This document shows positions 8,481 to 17,463 of a stretch of 64,000 bases of DNA, in pieces (the stretch's first letter is position 1; each line of letters opens with the position of its first letter). The notes beneath the pieces were generated by a model that did not search any database, was not told the DNA's origin, and was given only the letters and a program-made list of their open reading frames with translations. Made by a program: the position numbers and the translations under genes. The stretch is from Labilibacter sediminis (GTDB lineage: Bacteria; Bacteroidota; Bacteroidia; Bacteroidales; Marinilabiliaceae): assembly GCF_005877885.1 (NCBI RefSeq), contig NZ_VCHY01000022.1, positions 1 to 64,000 of the forward strand, given 5' to 3'.

Positions 8481-9182
8481 ATTGGCATCATATGGTTATA
8501 TATCTGAAAATTATCTTTGTTATGCTTTTAAAGCCAAGCTAAAATAATATAAAAGTTATAGTAAGCAATAAATTAATCAGTGCTCATTAAACTTTCATCC
8601 GTTTTGTTGTTTTTGTTTATACTCGCTGGCAGCTAACAGGTTGGGGAGCTAAAGAAAAACAACGAAGAGTGAATTTTCGCCGGGCAAGGGACAGTAGATT
8701 CATGGAATATGTAATTACTATTACAAGATGTTTGTAGTTACTGCTCCCTGTTATTGGGTATAGTAAGAGATTGATATTTCAAAAGTTAATTTCTTCCAAT
8801 TGTTATAGTTAATAACACATCTGTCCTAAACGTTCAAATCGTTTTTGTTTAAATATTTAAATAATAGCTTTTTGTAATAATTTATTTGGGCTGGGGGTTA
8901 TTTTGCAATATGCAAGTAAATGGCCTCTTTAAAAATTACTTTTGTTTTGAATAAAGATTTAGTAGGACCGGGAAGCTGAGAGCTTTGCTCGAAGATCGCC
9001 CGGCCGCACTTGATCTTTATGCAAATAAGAACGTTATTTTTAAAGCAGCCTTGATGTTTTTTCCTTAGTTTTTGTCATCAAGAACATCGGAACGATTAAG
9101 AATTGAGTATTCTTAATTGTTTCAGCAGTAAGTCAGGTTTGGGCGACGCACCAATTATTTTGGACAGCTCTGAGTTAATAAA
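8481..9182. other. Gene-free stretch with a GC-rich hairpin
   Basis: I find no gene. At about 8920-9052, GGCCTCTTTAAAAATTACTT pairs imperfectly with the inverted GTTATTTTTAAAGCAGCC. Between them is a GC-rich hairpin (GACCGGGAAGC ... GATCGCCCGGCC). It looks like another foldback repeat. Confidence 0.4.
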
Positions 9183-9839
9183 TTAACTTACCGGTATAAG
9201 ATTAAAACTGAAACGTCCGATTTTAAACGTTTTATGTGTACGTGGAAAACTTCTCACCTCAATAGTAAAGCTATCTTCCGTTAGCCCTTCCGGCGTAAAA
9301 AAAAGTAACTCCGAACGTTTGTTTTTAACCCGGATTAGGTGTTAGAACATCGTTATGAGGAATGAAAGTGCAAACAATCAAGGACTTGTTGAGACGACTC
9401 ATAGCACCGCTATGGTGAGTTGAAACAAGTTAGTTTACGCCTTGATTGGCAGTAGTTTCATTACGTAATTGGTTTTCTAACGCATATTGCGGGTTTAACC
9501 ACATTGGTGACTTTGGTTTCTGTACCATCAGCGGCAATAAAATAAATACCCTGATTTCTGTCGTCGGGATCAAATTTAAAAAGAGAACCTTTGATAGAGG
9601 TAATGTGATCAAGTGTGCATGATTCGTTGGTTACCTTGTTTTTTAAATCAATAAACTGTTGTAATACCGGTCTCGGAGAAGTGATTTCTACTTTATTGAG
9701 AAGTGGCTTCATTTAAGCGTTTCCACGGCCTAAGGTTAATCTTAATCGCATGAGGCAAGACCACTACCTGCAATTGACTGTCATCAAAATTCTTTTCGAA
9801 AGCATTTTCAGCTCTTCCTTTATGAAATCGCCAGGCCAT
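9183..9839 (-). pseudogene. HU-like/DUF4469 gene split by a foldback element
   Basis: Three pieces of one gene can be read on the minus strand. The first (9839 down to about 9713) gives HKGRAENAFEKNFDDSQ ... VVLPHAIKINLRPW and then goes out of frame. The second (9712 down to 9499) gives PRPVLQQFIDLKNKVTN and FDPDDRNQGIYFIAADGTE. The third (about 9325 down to 9183) gives NKRSELLFFTPEGLTEDSF, then TIEVRSFPRT, and ends RFSFNLIPVS. Together they follow the C-terminal half of HU-family proteins with a DUF4469 Ig-like domain. A 165-bp element (9329-9493) interrupts pieces two and three exactly at VVK|NK. The HU-like N-terminus is missing. A second fragment of the same gene lies at 47632-47762. Confidence 0.75.
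9324..9498. mobile_element. 165-bp foldback element, copy 2, inside a gene
   Basis: The element spans CCCGGATTAGG (9329) to GCATATTGCGGG (9493) with TTTAA on both sides (9324-9328 and 9494-9498). It is close to copy 4 at 50227, differing at only a few positions. Removing the element and one TTTAA restores the reading frame GTGGTTAAAAACAAACG of the host gene. The related sequence at about 47625-47640 (TTTGTTTTTAACCACATTGG) has no insert. Confidence 0.88.
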
Positions 9840-10015
9840 TCATTAAAAACACTTCTCTTCCGGATTGACCAAGTTTATAAAACCCGGCCGTTGCCAACTC
9901 AGATTAATGATTTTCCCATGTAAGAGTAGACAACAATATACCGGATATTATAAATAACTGTCTCATTTAATTCTTTATAAAAACTTTTCTTTTAAAAAGA
10001 ACAATGCCTTTTCCT
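9840..10015. other. Spacer between the PUL and the pseudogene
   Basis: No gene is seen. It may contain further decayed 5' sequence of the DUF4469-type gene, but stop codons break every frame. Confidence 0.35.
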
Positions 10016-11539
10016 TTAATCATCTTTTCCCCTGATGCTTTCAAATTCCTCGATCATTTCCTTTATTTTTTCAGTCATCTGTCCGGCTAGGTTGATTTGC
10101 TGGGCTTTATCCTCTTTTATATTGTACAACTGAGTTTCTTTAGAAAATCCTGTATTCATATCAACACCCCATGGAACACGTGTTGGTCCCTCATATGACG
10201 GTATCAAGACCCAATCGCCTTTACGGAAAGCAGTTTTATGCTTAAGACCTTCAATTACCAAACTTTCACGACCTTTCTGTGATTTTCCTATAAGCGCATC
10301 CAATACATCTTCACTGTCATTTTCAGGCAATGGTTGTCCAACTAATTTAGCTAAAGAAGCAAAAATGTCGACCTGACTCACAAGAGCATCTGACACACCC
10401 GGCTGAATCTTGCCTTTCCACATGGCCATAAATGGCACATGGGTACCTGCATCGTAAAGACTGTACTTACCTCCCCGGAAAGGTCCCCAAGGCATATGGT
10501 CACCTAGTTTTTCTGCAGCTTCATCCTCATATCCGTCATCCAAAACCGGACCATTATCACTGGAGAAGATGATCAATGTATTTTCCATCAATCCTTCAGC
10601 TTCTAATGTTTGCAAAAATTCACCAATACACCAGTCAGCTTCAGCAATCACATCACCGCGAGGCCCCATTCCGGTAGTGCCTGCAAATCTTGAATGTGGT
10701 ACACGAGGCACATGTGGCTGATGTAAGGCATAAAACAAAAAGAAAGGTTTTTCTTTTTGCTGTTTCACAAACTGCTGTGCACGTACCAGGAAGGTATCAG
10801 CCATATTTTCATCAATCCATTGAGCAGCTTTACCGCCTCGTTGAAACCCGATACGGGAAATTCCGTTATTGATGCTCATGTCATGACCATGGCTGTACAT
10901 CATCTTCAACAGTTCCGGATTTTCTTTGCCGGTTGGCTCCCCTACAAAATTTTTACGATAGCTAACCTCCAACTTATCGTTTGGGTCCAATCCCAATACA
11001 TCCCCATTTTCCACATATACATTGGGAACGCGGTCATTGGTAGCTGCCATAATATAAGAATAATCAAATCCCACATCATTGGCGCCGGGTCCAACATGTT
11101 TGTTCCAATCTACATTACCGCTCCCTAATCCCAAATGCCACTTTCCGATTACAGCGGTTGAATAACCTGCATTTTTTAACATCTTTGGAAGAGTTGGCTG
11201 CGCAGGATCAATCAACAATGGAGCATCCCCCGGCAACACTTGGGCACCTTCATTTCGCCATGGATATTGACCGGTTAAAAGTGAAAAACGGCTTGGTGTA
11301 CAGGTAGCAGATGTCGCATACCCATTTTCGAACCGAATACCTTCATTGGCAAGGCGGTCCATATTAGGTGTGTTTAATTTACCAACACCATAAGCACTCA
11401 CATCACCAAATCCTAAATCATCGGCATATATTACAACAATATTGGGTTGTTTTGATTCTCCTTCTGTTTTTTTTGCGGAAGGTTGACATGCTACAAAAAT
11501 CAAAGCATATAGCAACCATTGTAGATTTTTCCTAATCAT
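10016..11539 (-). CDS. S1-family sulfatase, lipoprotein (PUL)
   Basis: A 507-residue formylglycine-dependent sulfatase that removes O-sulfate from glycans, probably in the periplasm or on the surface. The lipoprotein signal is MIRKNLQWLLYALIFVAC. Metal-binding IYADDLGFGDVS is at residues 37-48, the maturation motif C-T-P-S-R at 80-84 (Cys80 becomes formylglycine), and GKWHLG and the late metal site SSDNGP are present. Length is normal for the family. It is the most distal gene of the PUL, separated from the GH18 gene by a 600-bp scar that holds fragments of two lost genes. The exact position of the sulfate it removes cannot be read from sequence. Confidence 0.93.
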   Translation of the reverse strand: MIRKNLQWLLYALIFVACQPSAKKTEGESKQPNIVVIYADDLGFGDVSAYGVGKLNTPNMDRLANEGIRFENGYATSATCTPSRFSLLTGQYPWRNEGAQVLPGDAPLLIDPAQPTLPKMLKNAGYSTAVIGKWHLGLGSGNVDWNKHVGPGANDVGFDYSYIMAATNDRVPNVYVENGDVLGLDPNDKLEVSYRKNFVGEPTGKENPELLKMMYSHGHDMSINNGISRIGFQRGGKAAQWIDENMADTFLVRAQQFVKQQKEKPFFLFYALHQPHVPRVPHSRFAGTTGMGPRGDVIAEADWCIGEFLQTLEAEGLMENTLIIFSSDNGPVLDDGYEDEAAEKLGDHMPWGPFRGGKYSLYDAGTHVPFMAMWKGKIQPGVSDALVSQVDIFASLAKLVGQPLPENDSEDVLDALIGKSQKGRESLVIEGLKHKTAFRKGDWVLIPSYEGPTRVPWGVDMNTGFSKETQLYNIKEDKAQQINLAGQMTEKIKEMIEEFESIRGKDD

Positions 11540-11847
11540 TTGAATTAATTTATAGTATTATTTATCCTTTTCGCCTGAGGCTTCTTTTTGTCGTTCTACC
11601 TCTTTCTGTTTTAGTTCTTATAATTCCTTCCTTAAGACTTCCAATGTTTATTTCCTTTCCTTATATAATGAAAAAGTTTTTTTGCAACTCTCTGGCTTAC
11701 AACGATTAGATTCACACCGACATCACAAATCCCCTAAAAAAAGAGCCAGCGGACACCTGTTTTCATTTTGATGGCTCTATCGCATTCCTCCCATGTTCTT
11801 TCAATTTTATTTCAGTTACCCTACCACAATCATCAGGTAAGACAACA
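11540..11847. other. Spacer without visible gene
   Basis: I see no ORF or clear regulatory signal; it leads into the deletion scar beginning at 11848. Confidence 0.4.
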
Positions 11848-12050
11848 TCAATTTATTACCTCATCAGGCCAAGGTAACAGTTGACCAGTTTCATTTAAAG
11901 TTGGTCTTTGCACTTTCACGCTACGCAGATAATCTCCACAAACTTTGTTTTCGCATAGCGAACCAATTCCTGCAGGTCAGTCTTCGTATAATAGCCTTCA
12001 TGGGGCTTGTTGTTACCATCGGTTTCTTTGACAGATAACCATATATTATT
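11848..12050 (-). pseudogene. Deletion scar: GH20 fragment joined to a sulfatase C-terminus
   Basis: On the minus strand, 12050-11939 reads IWLSVKETDG, NNKPHEGYYTKTDLQELVRY and AKTKFVEII, the substrate-domain pattern of a GH20 beta-hexosaminidase. About 11936-11848 reads, in another frame, YLRSVKVQRPTLNETGQLLP and WPDEVIN followed by stop. That tail is nearly the same as the C-terminus of the sulfatase at 13667 (YLRSMNAQRPRLKENGQLLP). The join lies around GGAGATTATCTGCG (about 11928-11941). One gene end and the middle of another were fused by a deletion that removed the sequence between them. Confidence 0.75.
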
Positions 12051-12160
12051 ACGAATCTACTGTATTTTTGCTATGTCTGGCCTTAAGAAATAACCTATTG
12101 AATGAGGTTTTTAAATACAGAAATATGCCTCGAATCATAACAAAACACAAGTTGCATTAA

Positions 12161-13324
12161 TCATTTGTCATTTAACTTGTTATGCACAAAATCCTGCAAT
12201 TCATGCACTTCATACACATCATTCGGTATGACAATGTCATGGTGAAATTCCCACCAAAAAACACGCTCGTATCCATTTAATTTAATCCAATCCAACTTGT
12301 GAGCGAGACTATTTTTGTCATCAATAGACACAAAATCTTTTTTGTCCGGACTATAGTAGTATGACATTTGAGCCTCATCATCAAATACGCCCTGCCAGCC
12401 CTCATCTAATAAGAGTTTAAAATGATTCCAGTCGATATAGCTGCCTTTCTCGCCCAAGCCATCTTGTATTTCAACATTTGGGTCGATGCCTTGATAGATA
12501 AACCCATAGTTTGCCAGTCCAATAGAGATTTGCTCCTTTGGAAACCCTTTTTCTTTTATCGACTCCAGATGTTCCTCAATCAAATCTAACGGGGTGTTGT
12601 GTTGTGCAACCGTGCCCCATTTTCCCCCACCCATATCATAGGTCATGAAATTGACCCAATCTACCTGCGAAGTTAGTTTCTTTACACTTTCAGTTGTAAA
12701 AGATAATGACGTGTGCATCGCAGTGGTAAGATAATACTTACGACCATCTGCCTTTCCAACAATATCTAGCTCTTTTCTGATGGCCTCCATTAAGTCGGCA
12801 TGTAAGTGCACGTCAACATCGTGTTCCCAATCAATGTCAATCCCGTCCATATTATACTTTAGCATGTAGGCCACTATTGTTTGGGCAAAGGCTGATCGTC
12901 TGTCTAAATCCTCGGTTACTGCATAATAAGTGGATTTGCTTCTTGAACTTTTGGCCGGATTGCCAAATTCCACACCTATACAATACAACACTTTTGTTCC
13001 ATGCTTATGGGCTGCAGAGATCAAACCTGGAATAAGGCTTTCTCCAGAATCCCCTTTTGGATATCGATGTGAATCGATTAATCTCTTCTGTATTTTTGAT
13101 GAGCTTTGGTCAAAGTCAGTTTCCTTCCATTTGGGTCCCGTCATTAAATACATGAAATCGTAGTTTGAGAAGTTAGTGCGTTCAATGGTTTTATTTGATT
13201 TCAATCGCTTTCCTACGATATAAGTGTCATGTCCAATATTCTGAGTATTCTTTTCCTGGCTGTGAACATTGAAATAACATGCCACTATAATTATACATTT
13301 GATAATCTTTTTTATTGTATTCAT
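12161..13324 (-). CDS. GH18 endo-type glycosidase (PUL)
   Basis: A 387-residue secreted GH18 enzyme, likely an endo-beta-N-acetylglucosaminidase or chitinase-like enzyme using substrate-assisted catalysis through the N-acetyl group. The signal peptide (ending FNVHSQ) is followed by one TIM barrel. The family signature DGIDIDWE lies at about residues 157-164 (catalytic Glu last), and the downstream MTYDMGGG strand carries the conserved Tyr/Asp. Compared with the two other GH18 proteins in this PUL it lacks LamG modules and a T9SS domain, so it probably stays periplasmic or is secreted differently. It is transcribed with the sulfatase and GH20 genes to its right, after a 340-bp spacer. Confidence 0.88.
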   Translation of the reverse strand: MNTIKKIIKCIIIVACYFNVHSQEKNTQNIGHDTYIVGKRLKSNKTIERTNFSNYDFMYLMTGPKWKETDFDQSSSKIQKRLIDSHRYPKGDSGESLIPGLISAAHKHGTKVLYCIGVEFGNPAKSSRSKSTYYAVTEDLDRRSAFAQTIVAYMLKYNMDGIDIDWEHDVDVHLHADLMEAIRKELDIVGKADGRKYYLTTAMHTSLSFTTESVKKLTSQVDWVNFMTYDMGGGKWGTVAQHNTPLDLIEEHLESIKEKGFPKEQISIGLANYGFIYQGIDPNVEIQDGLGEKGSYIDWNHFKLLLDEGWQGVFDDEAQMSYYYSPDKKDFVSIDDKNSLAHKLDWIKLNGYERVFWWEFHHDIVIPNDVYEVHELQDFVHNKLNDK

Positions 13325-13666
13325 TGCTATTGTATTGTTATTTTAAAAAATGATGTTTTAATTTTTCAAATCTTGCTTTTTATTCGATAGCTAAATAAAT
13401 GATACCTCCTGATTTAAAAATTGTCCCCAACGAGCTGGTATCACCGCAGTTGAAGCTTCCTTCTACCTTCACGTTTATTACTTTTCTGTTTATTGTCACC
13501 TTAATTGACAGGTAATCTATTGAGTCGATGCACAGAGATATCTAAGAGAGGTCCACCTTAACACAATCAGCTGTAATCATATTTTCCTGCCTGGTTTACC
13601 TTTAAGTAATTAATGCACAACAATCTGCATCATAAATACCACAAAGCTTAATAACTAACTAATTAA
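13325..13666. other. Spacer containing a decayed C-terminal coding fragment
   Basis: Minus-strand codons from about 13541 to the stop at 13380-13382 read YLSIKVTINRKVINVKVEGS, then FNCGDTSSLGTIFKSGGIIY and LAIE. An in-frame TAG bounds it upstream. It looks like the tail of a lost secreted beta-rich protein that I cannot identify. The rest of the spacer shows nothing. Confidence 0.4.
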
Positions 13667-15226
13667 TCAATTTAATTCCTCATCAGGCCAAGGTAGTAGT
13701 TGACCATTTTCCTTTAATCTTGGTCTTTGCGCATTCATGCTTCGCAGATAATCTCCCAGCTTTTTGGCCAGCTCTTTCACTAGTTGCGGTTTCTCAGTCG
13801 CCAAATTGTTTTTCTCACCAATATCCTGATGAATATTAAACAATTCGAAATGTTGATCCTTGTACCAGTAAATCAGTTTCCATTGCCCACTACGGATGGT
13901 ACTGGTGGTACCGATACCCGGACCATGACCTCCCCATTTATTGGGATAATGCCAGAATAGATCACGGTTCTCTGCTGTGGTTCCTTCTTGTAATAGCATC
14001 GGTAAAAAGCTCTTCCCGTCCACAACTTGCTTTGTTTTCACATTGGTAATACCAGCCATTTCAAGTATAGACGGGTAAAAATCTTCAATGATAAGGTAAT
14101 CGTCACATTGGGTGGCTGGCTGCACAACGCCCGGCCATTTAACAATCATTGGTTCACGAATTCCGCCTTCATAAGCCGATCCTTTCCCACTATTCAAAGG
14201 CGCATTGTGCACATGAGGTTCACCTCCACGGTCATGGGCACTCAACCCTCCATTATCGGACATAAAGAAAATGATCGTATTATCAGTAATTCCTTTTTGA
14301 TCCAGGTAGTCCATTAAATCACCCAAACTCTTATCCATCCCTTCTACCATGGAAGCATAGCGGGCTTCCGTTTCATCAAGCCCTTTTTCCAGGTATTTCT
14401 GATAAAAGCGCTTATCCGCTTCAATTGGTACATGAACAGTATAATGAGCCATATAGAGGAAAAAAGGCTTATCCAAACGCATTGCACTATCCAATGCATG
14501 TTTGGCCTCTATAGTCAATGCCTCAGTAAGGTTAATATCTTGTCCGTGATACTGCTCCATGCCCGGAACAGAATTAAAACGCAGAGGAATACCATTCTCA
14601 TCGTGACCAAAATTTTTCAGTCCTTGATAAGTAGCAAGACCTCCGGCAGCATGACCTGCAATATTAATATCAAAACCAATATTGCAGGGATTTTCTGAAG
14701 GAGTTTGTAAGGAACCAAAATGAGCTTTCCCGGTATGTATGGTAAAATATCCATTATCTTTTAAAACCAGTGGTAACGGAGTCACTTCTGTTGAAAAATC
14801 AATAGAATCTGTTACTTGGAGTCCATTCACATTCCATTTGGGAAATTCCAGGAAATCATCTTCCTTATCCTGTGAGATATTTCGTCTCAAGGTCCAGTTA
14901 GTCACGCGATGGCGTGCAGCATTCATGCCGCTCATTAAACTAACTCGTGTTGGAGAACAAACAGCACAAGCATAAGCCTGGGTGAATTTCATACCTTGTT
15001 CTGCCAATCGCTCCATATTTGGTGTATAGTATTTCTCGTTCAAAGCCGTTTTATCCTGCCAGAAAGGTACTGAAGTATCCTGCCACCCCATATCATCTAC
15101 CAGAAACAAAATAATATTGGGTTGTTCCTTTAGGGCATCAGAACCAGTATTACATGCAGTCAACAGGCTAAATACTGCCATGGGAAACACTTTTACAATG
15201 TTATTAAAATATGCTATCCACTTCAT
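13667..15226 (-). CDS. S1-family sulfatase, lipoprotein (PUL)
   Basis: A 519-residue formylglycine sulfatase. The lipobox is in VFSLLTAC (Cys25). The metal site VDDMGWQD lies at about residues 43-50 and the maturation motif C-S-P-T-R at 90-94 (Cys90). Downstream come the GKAHFG and MSDNGGLSAHD strands typical of S1. The HRVTNWTLRR stretch after the active site recalls one S1 subfamily acting on galactose sulfate, but I do not assign a subfamily with confidence. It starts 6 bp after the GH20 stop codon, so the two are surely co-transcribed. A copy of its last ~25 codons survives in the scar at 11848. Confidence 0.93.
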   Translation of the reverse strand: MKWIAYFNNIVKVFPMAVFSLLTACNTGSDALKEQPNIILFLVDDMGWQDTSVPFWQDKTALNEKYYTPNMERLAEQGMKFTQAYACAVCSPTRVSLMSGMNAARHRVTNWTLRRNISQDKEDDFLEFPKWNVNGLQVTDSIDFSTEVTPLPLVLKDNGYFTIHTGKAHFGSLQTPSENPCNIGFDINIAGHAAGGLATYQGLKNFGHDENGIPLRFNSVPGMEQYHGQDINLTEALTIEAKHALDSAMRLDKPFFLYMAHYTVHVPIEADKRFYQKYLEKGLDETEARYASMVEGMDKSLGDLMDYLDQKGITDNTIIFFMSDNGGLSAHDRGGEPHVHNAPLNSGKGSAYEGGIREPMIVKWPGVVQPATQCDDYLIIEDFYPSILEMAGITNVKTKQVVDGKSFLPMLLQEGTTAENRDLFWHYPNKWGGHGPGIGTTSTIRSGQWKLIYWYKDQHFELFNIHQDIGEKNNLATEKPQLVKELAKKLGDYLRSMNAQRPRLKENGQLLPWPDEELN

Positions 15227-15232
15227 AGAAAA

Positions 15233-17182
15233 CTATTTTATTTTATAACTATCCTTAACTATCTGAAAACCTCTTTTGCTATTTTCCAACCCTCCCGGCC
15301 GGTTACGAATAAGCCACAAACGATGAAAGTCTGCAAGAATTTCATTCAGATCATCAAGCATCACCTCTTTCACCTTTTTATCAGCCAGTTCCATGCGGTG
15401 ATCCGGAAGCTGAAGCCTTTCTCGTGCCATCATTGCAGTATGACGGGAAAAACGAGCAGCCATAACCAATTCCTCTATAACCAACTGTTGCTCATCAGAA
15501 AAAGCGGAACATTGAGTTAACTGGCTAATCAGTTTGTTCAGGTGGTCTATCATTTCATCGGTATTATCAGCATTAACATGCCCTAACTTTTTGGTAGATA
15601 ACGAAGCATTGGGCTGTTTTAAAATATCATAAAACACATTCACATAAAAACTGATATCCTCATCGTATACCTTATACGCCTCACCTAATTCTAAAATTAA
15701 CTTTGCCAATATTGGATTAGATGAATCAAATAAGGAATGAGACAAATGAGCAGCTACATCCAGTTGTTCATTTTGATCCACAGACCAGCACAATCCAGCT
15801 CCATAGATAATAGCAGGATAACTAATTGCAAATGGCTGCCAGTGACCAAAATCTCCCCAATCGGTATTTAAATAACCTTTGGCATTATATTTTTTACCGG
15901 CCTGTGCTGCTTTTAAAAGGTTCTCCTTGGCATTAGGCCATCGGCCAATAAACGATGACCAGCTGGAAGTTCCCGGACAAACATAAAAAGGAACTCCTGC
16001 CTCATGCATTTTTTTACAGTTTTTCTCAAACGGATACCAGAATCGATACCCCCATACCATGCAGGTTAAATCCTTTGGTAAGCGATGTATCTGATCCGGA
16101 TATTTAAGTATTATATCAGCCCACATTTGCGGACTGTATCCTTTATCACTTATGAAGTTGGTTAATTCAGACATGTAACTAATATACACTTCACCTTTAC
16201 CATTTTCATCACAAGCCTTCTTGGAGCGTCCATGTCCTAATTCCCATGGTTCATCTCCTCCAATGTTAACTGTTTTTGAAGAAAAATTAGGTAACAATTC
16301 ATCATATAAGCCTTTTACCAAATCCATTGAACGTGGATCAACAGGATTCAATGTTGTGCGCCTTTGCAGATGGCGAGGACCATCCTTTTGTACCTCTTCT
16401 AACTCTGCCAACTCCTGGTATTCAGCATGTGCCAGCCATCGCTCCATATGCCCCAACGAATTTTGATTGGGCACCAATTCAATAAACCGCTCCTGGCAAT
16501 ATTGGTTGATCTTTATGATATCTTCAGCCGTATACGCTGAGAAATCCTGCCAGACTTTTTTATGATTCCGATAGGCAAAAGTATGTTCTGTATAAAGTTG
16601 TAACTGGTTTATTTTCCATTCGGCCAAATGATTAATAATACCAAACAGCGTCTTTAATTGTGGCACCTTATCCCTGCTGACATCCAACATAAATCCCCTG
16701 TTTTTGAAATCGGGATAATCTGTTACAGATACCAGTGGCAGATGGCCAACGTGTTTTGCATAACGAATGAGTTGACGCATCGTTTGTAAACCATTGAATA
16801 CACCAGATACATCCACCCCAATCAACTCAATTTGATCGTTTGTTATTTCCAGGATGTACCCTTGCGCATCAACTTCTAAATCAGGGTTAATGGCCACATA
16901 TACAACAGGTTTTTCTCCAACGGCACACTGTTTGGTGATGGTCCATCGAAAACCTATATTGCTAAATAGGTTCCTTACCTCTGATATTTCTGATAATAAA
17001 CGATTATCATCTATGGAGGCATCAATATCAATACGTCCTGAACGGCTCACAAACACACCCTCATCCACTTTTATCTTCTGTGGTATAGGTAGCAAAAAAT
17101 CTTCTACTGAAGTTGTGGCAAAACCTGTCATCCCAAGAAACCAATAGGTCATTAATAAAATATAAAAAGATTGTTTTTTCAT
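15233..17182 (-). CDS. GH20-family beta-N-acetylhexosaminidase (PUL)
   Basis: A 649-residue exported exo-glycosidase that should release terminal GlcNAc or GalNAc. A signal peptide (to about residue 23) is followed by a GH20b zincin-like N-terminal domain (about 28-155) and the TIM barrel, opening with RGFMLDVSRDKVPQLKTL. The catalytic Asp-Glu pair sits in NIGGDEPWELG at about residues 306-309. The C-terminal 150 residues are helical. It heads a tight pair with the sulfatase downstream. Upstream lies a foldback repeat, not an obvious promoter. In the PUL it would act after sulfate and galactose are removed. Confidence 0.9.
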   Translation of the reverse strand: MKKQSFYILLMTYWFLGMTGFATTSVEDFLLPIPQKIKVDEGVFVSRSGRIDIDASIDDNRLLSEISEVRNLFSNIGFRWTITKQCAVGEKPVVYVAINPDLEVDAQGYILEITNDQIELIGVDVSGVFNGLQTMRQLIRYAKHVGHLPLVSVTDYPDFKNRGFMLDVSRDKVPQLKTLFGIINHLAEWKINQLQLYTEHTFAYRNHKKVWQDFSAYTAEDIIKINQYCQERFIELVPNQNSLGHMERWLAHAEYQELAELEEVQKDGPRHLQRRTTLNPVDPRSMDLVKGLYDELLPNFSSKTVNIGGDEPWELGHGRSKKACDENGKGEVYISYMSELTNFISDKGYSPQMWADIILKYPDQIHRLPKDLTCMVWGYRFWYPFEKNCKKMHEAGVPFYVCPGTSSWSSFIGRWPNAKENLLKAAQAGKKYNAKGYLNTDWGDFGHWQPFAISYPAIIYGAGLCWSVDQNEQLDVAAHLSHSLFDSSNPILAKLILELGEAYKVYDEDISFYVNVFYDILKQPNASLSTKKLGHVNADNTDEMIDHLNKLISQLTQCSAFSDEQQLVIEELVMAARFSRHTAMMARERLQLPDHRMELADKKVKEVMLDDLNEILADFHRLWLIRNRPGGLENSKRGFQIVKDSYKIK

Positions 17183-17212
17183 ATACTCTAATTAATTTAT
17201 TTTTATTTGTCA

Positions 17213-17310
17213 CATGGAACTCTCAAATAAATTCAATCATTGACTTCGTCGATCTAACGATTCTCTTGTGTGTAACTTGAATAATTAAATTTACATGTTC
17301 GTTTCATACG
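17213..17310. repeat. 98-bp foldback (TGGAAC...GTTTCAT family), copy 1
   Basis: CATGGAACTCTCAAATAAAT and the inverted AATTTACATGTTCGTTTCATAC arms enclose GACTTCGTCGATCTAACGATTC. Related copies are at 38538-38637, 49209-49290 and 49311-49410. A partial copy follows at about 17381-17443 (GACTTAGTCGATCTAACGATTC then CTCGTTTCAT). It fills the spacer between the sulfatase stop and the GH20 start. Confidence 0.75.
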
Positions 17311-17463
17311 GTTAATTTTATTTTTCAATGGTTATAACTTGTACCGCTAAAGCGGGATGCCTGCCCGGAGCAGGCGGGAATATCAAAAATGAATTAGTCA
17401 TTGACTTAGTCGATCTAACGATTCTCAAAGGCTCGTTTCATATTTACATAAAGTATTTTTCAA

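Noticed and set aside
9430-9612. A 60-codon minus-strand frame across the element at 9.3 kb
   Set aside because: It is an out-of-frame reading of the DUF4469-type pseudogene and the foldback element.
10757-11128. A 123-codon plus-strand frame opposite a sulfatase
   Set aside because: It lies fully within the sulfatase on the other strand, which has intact active-site motifs.
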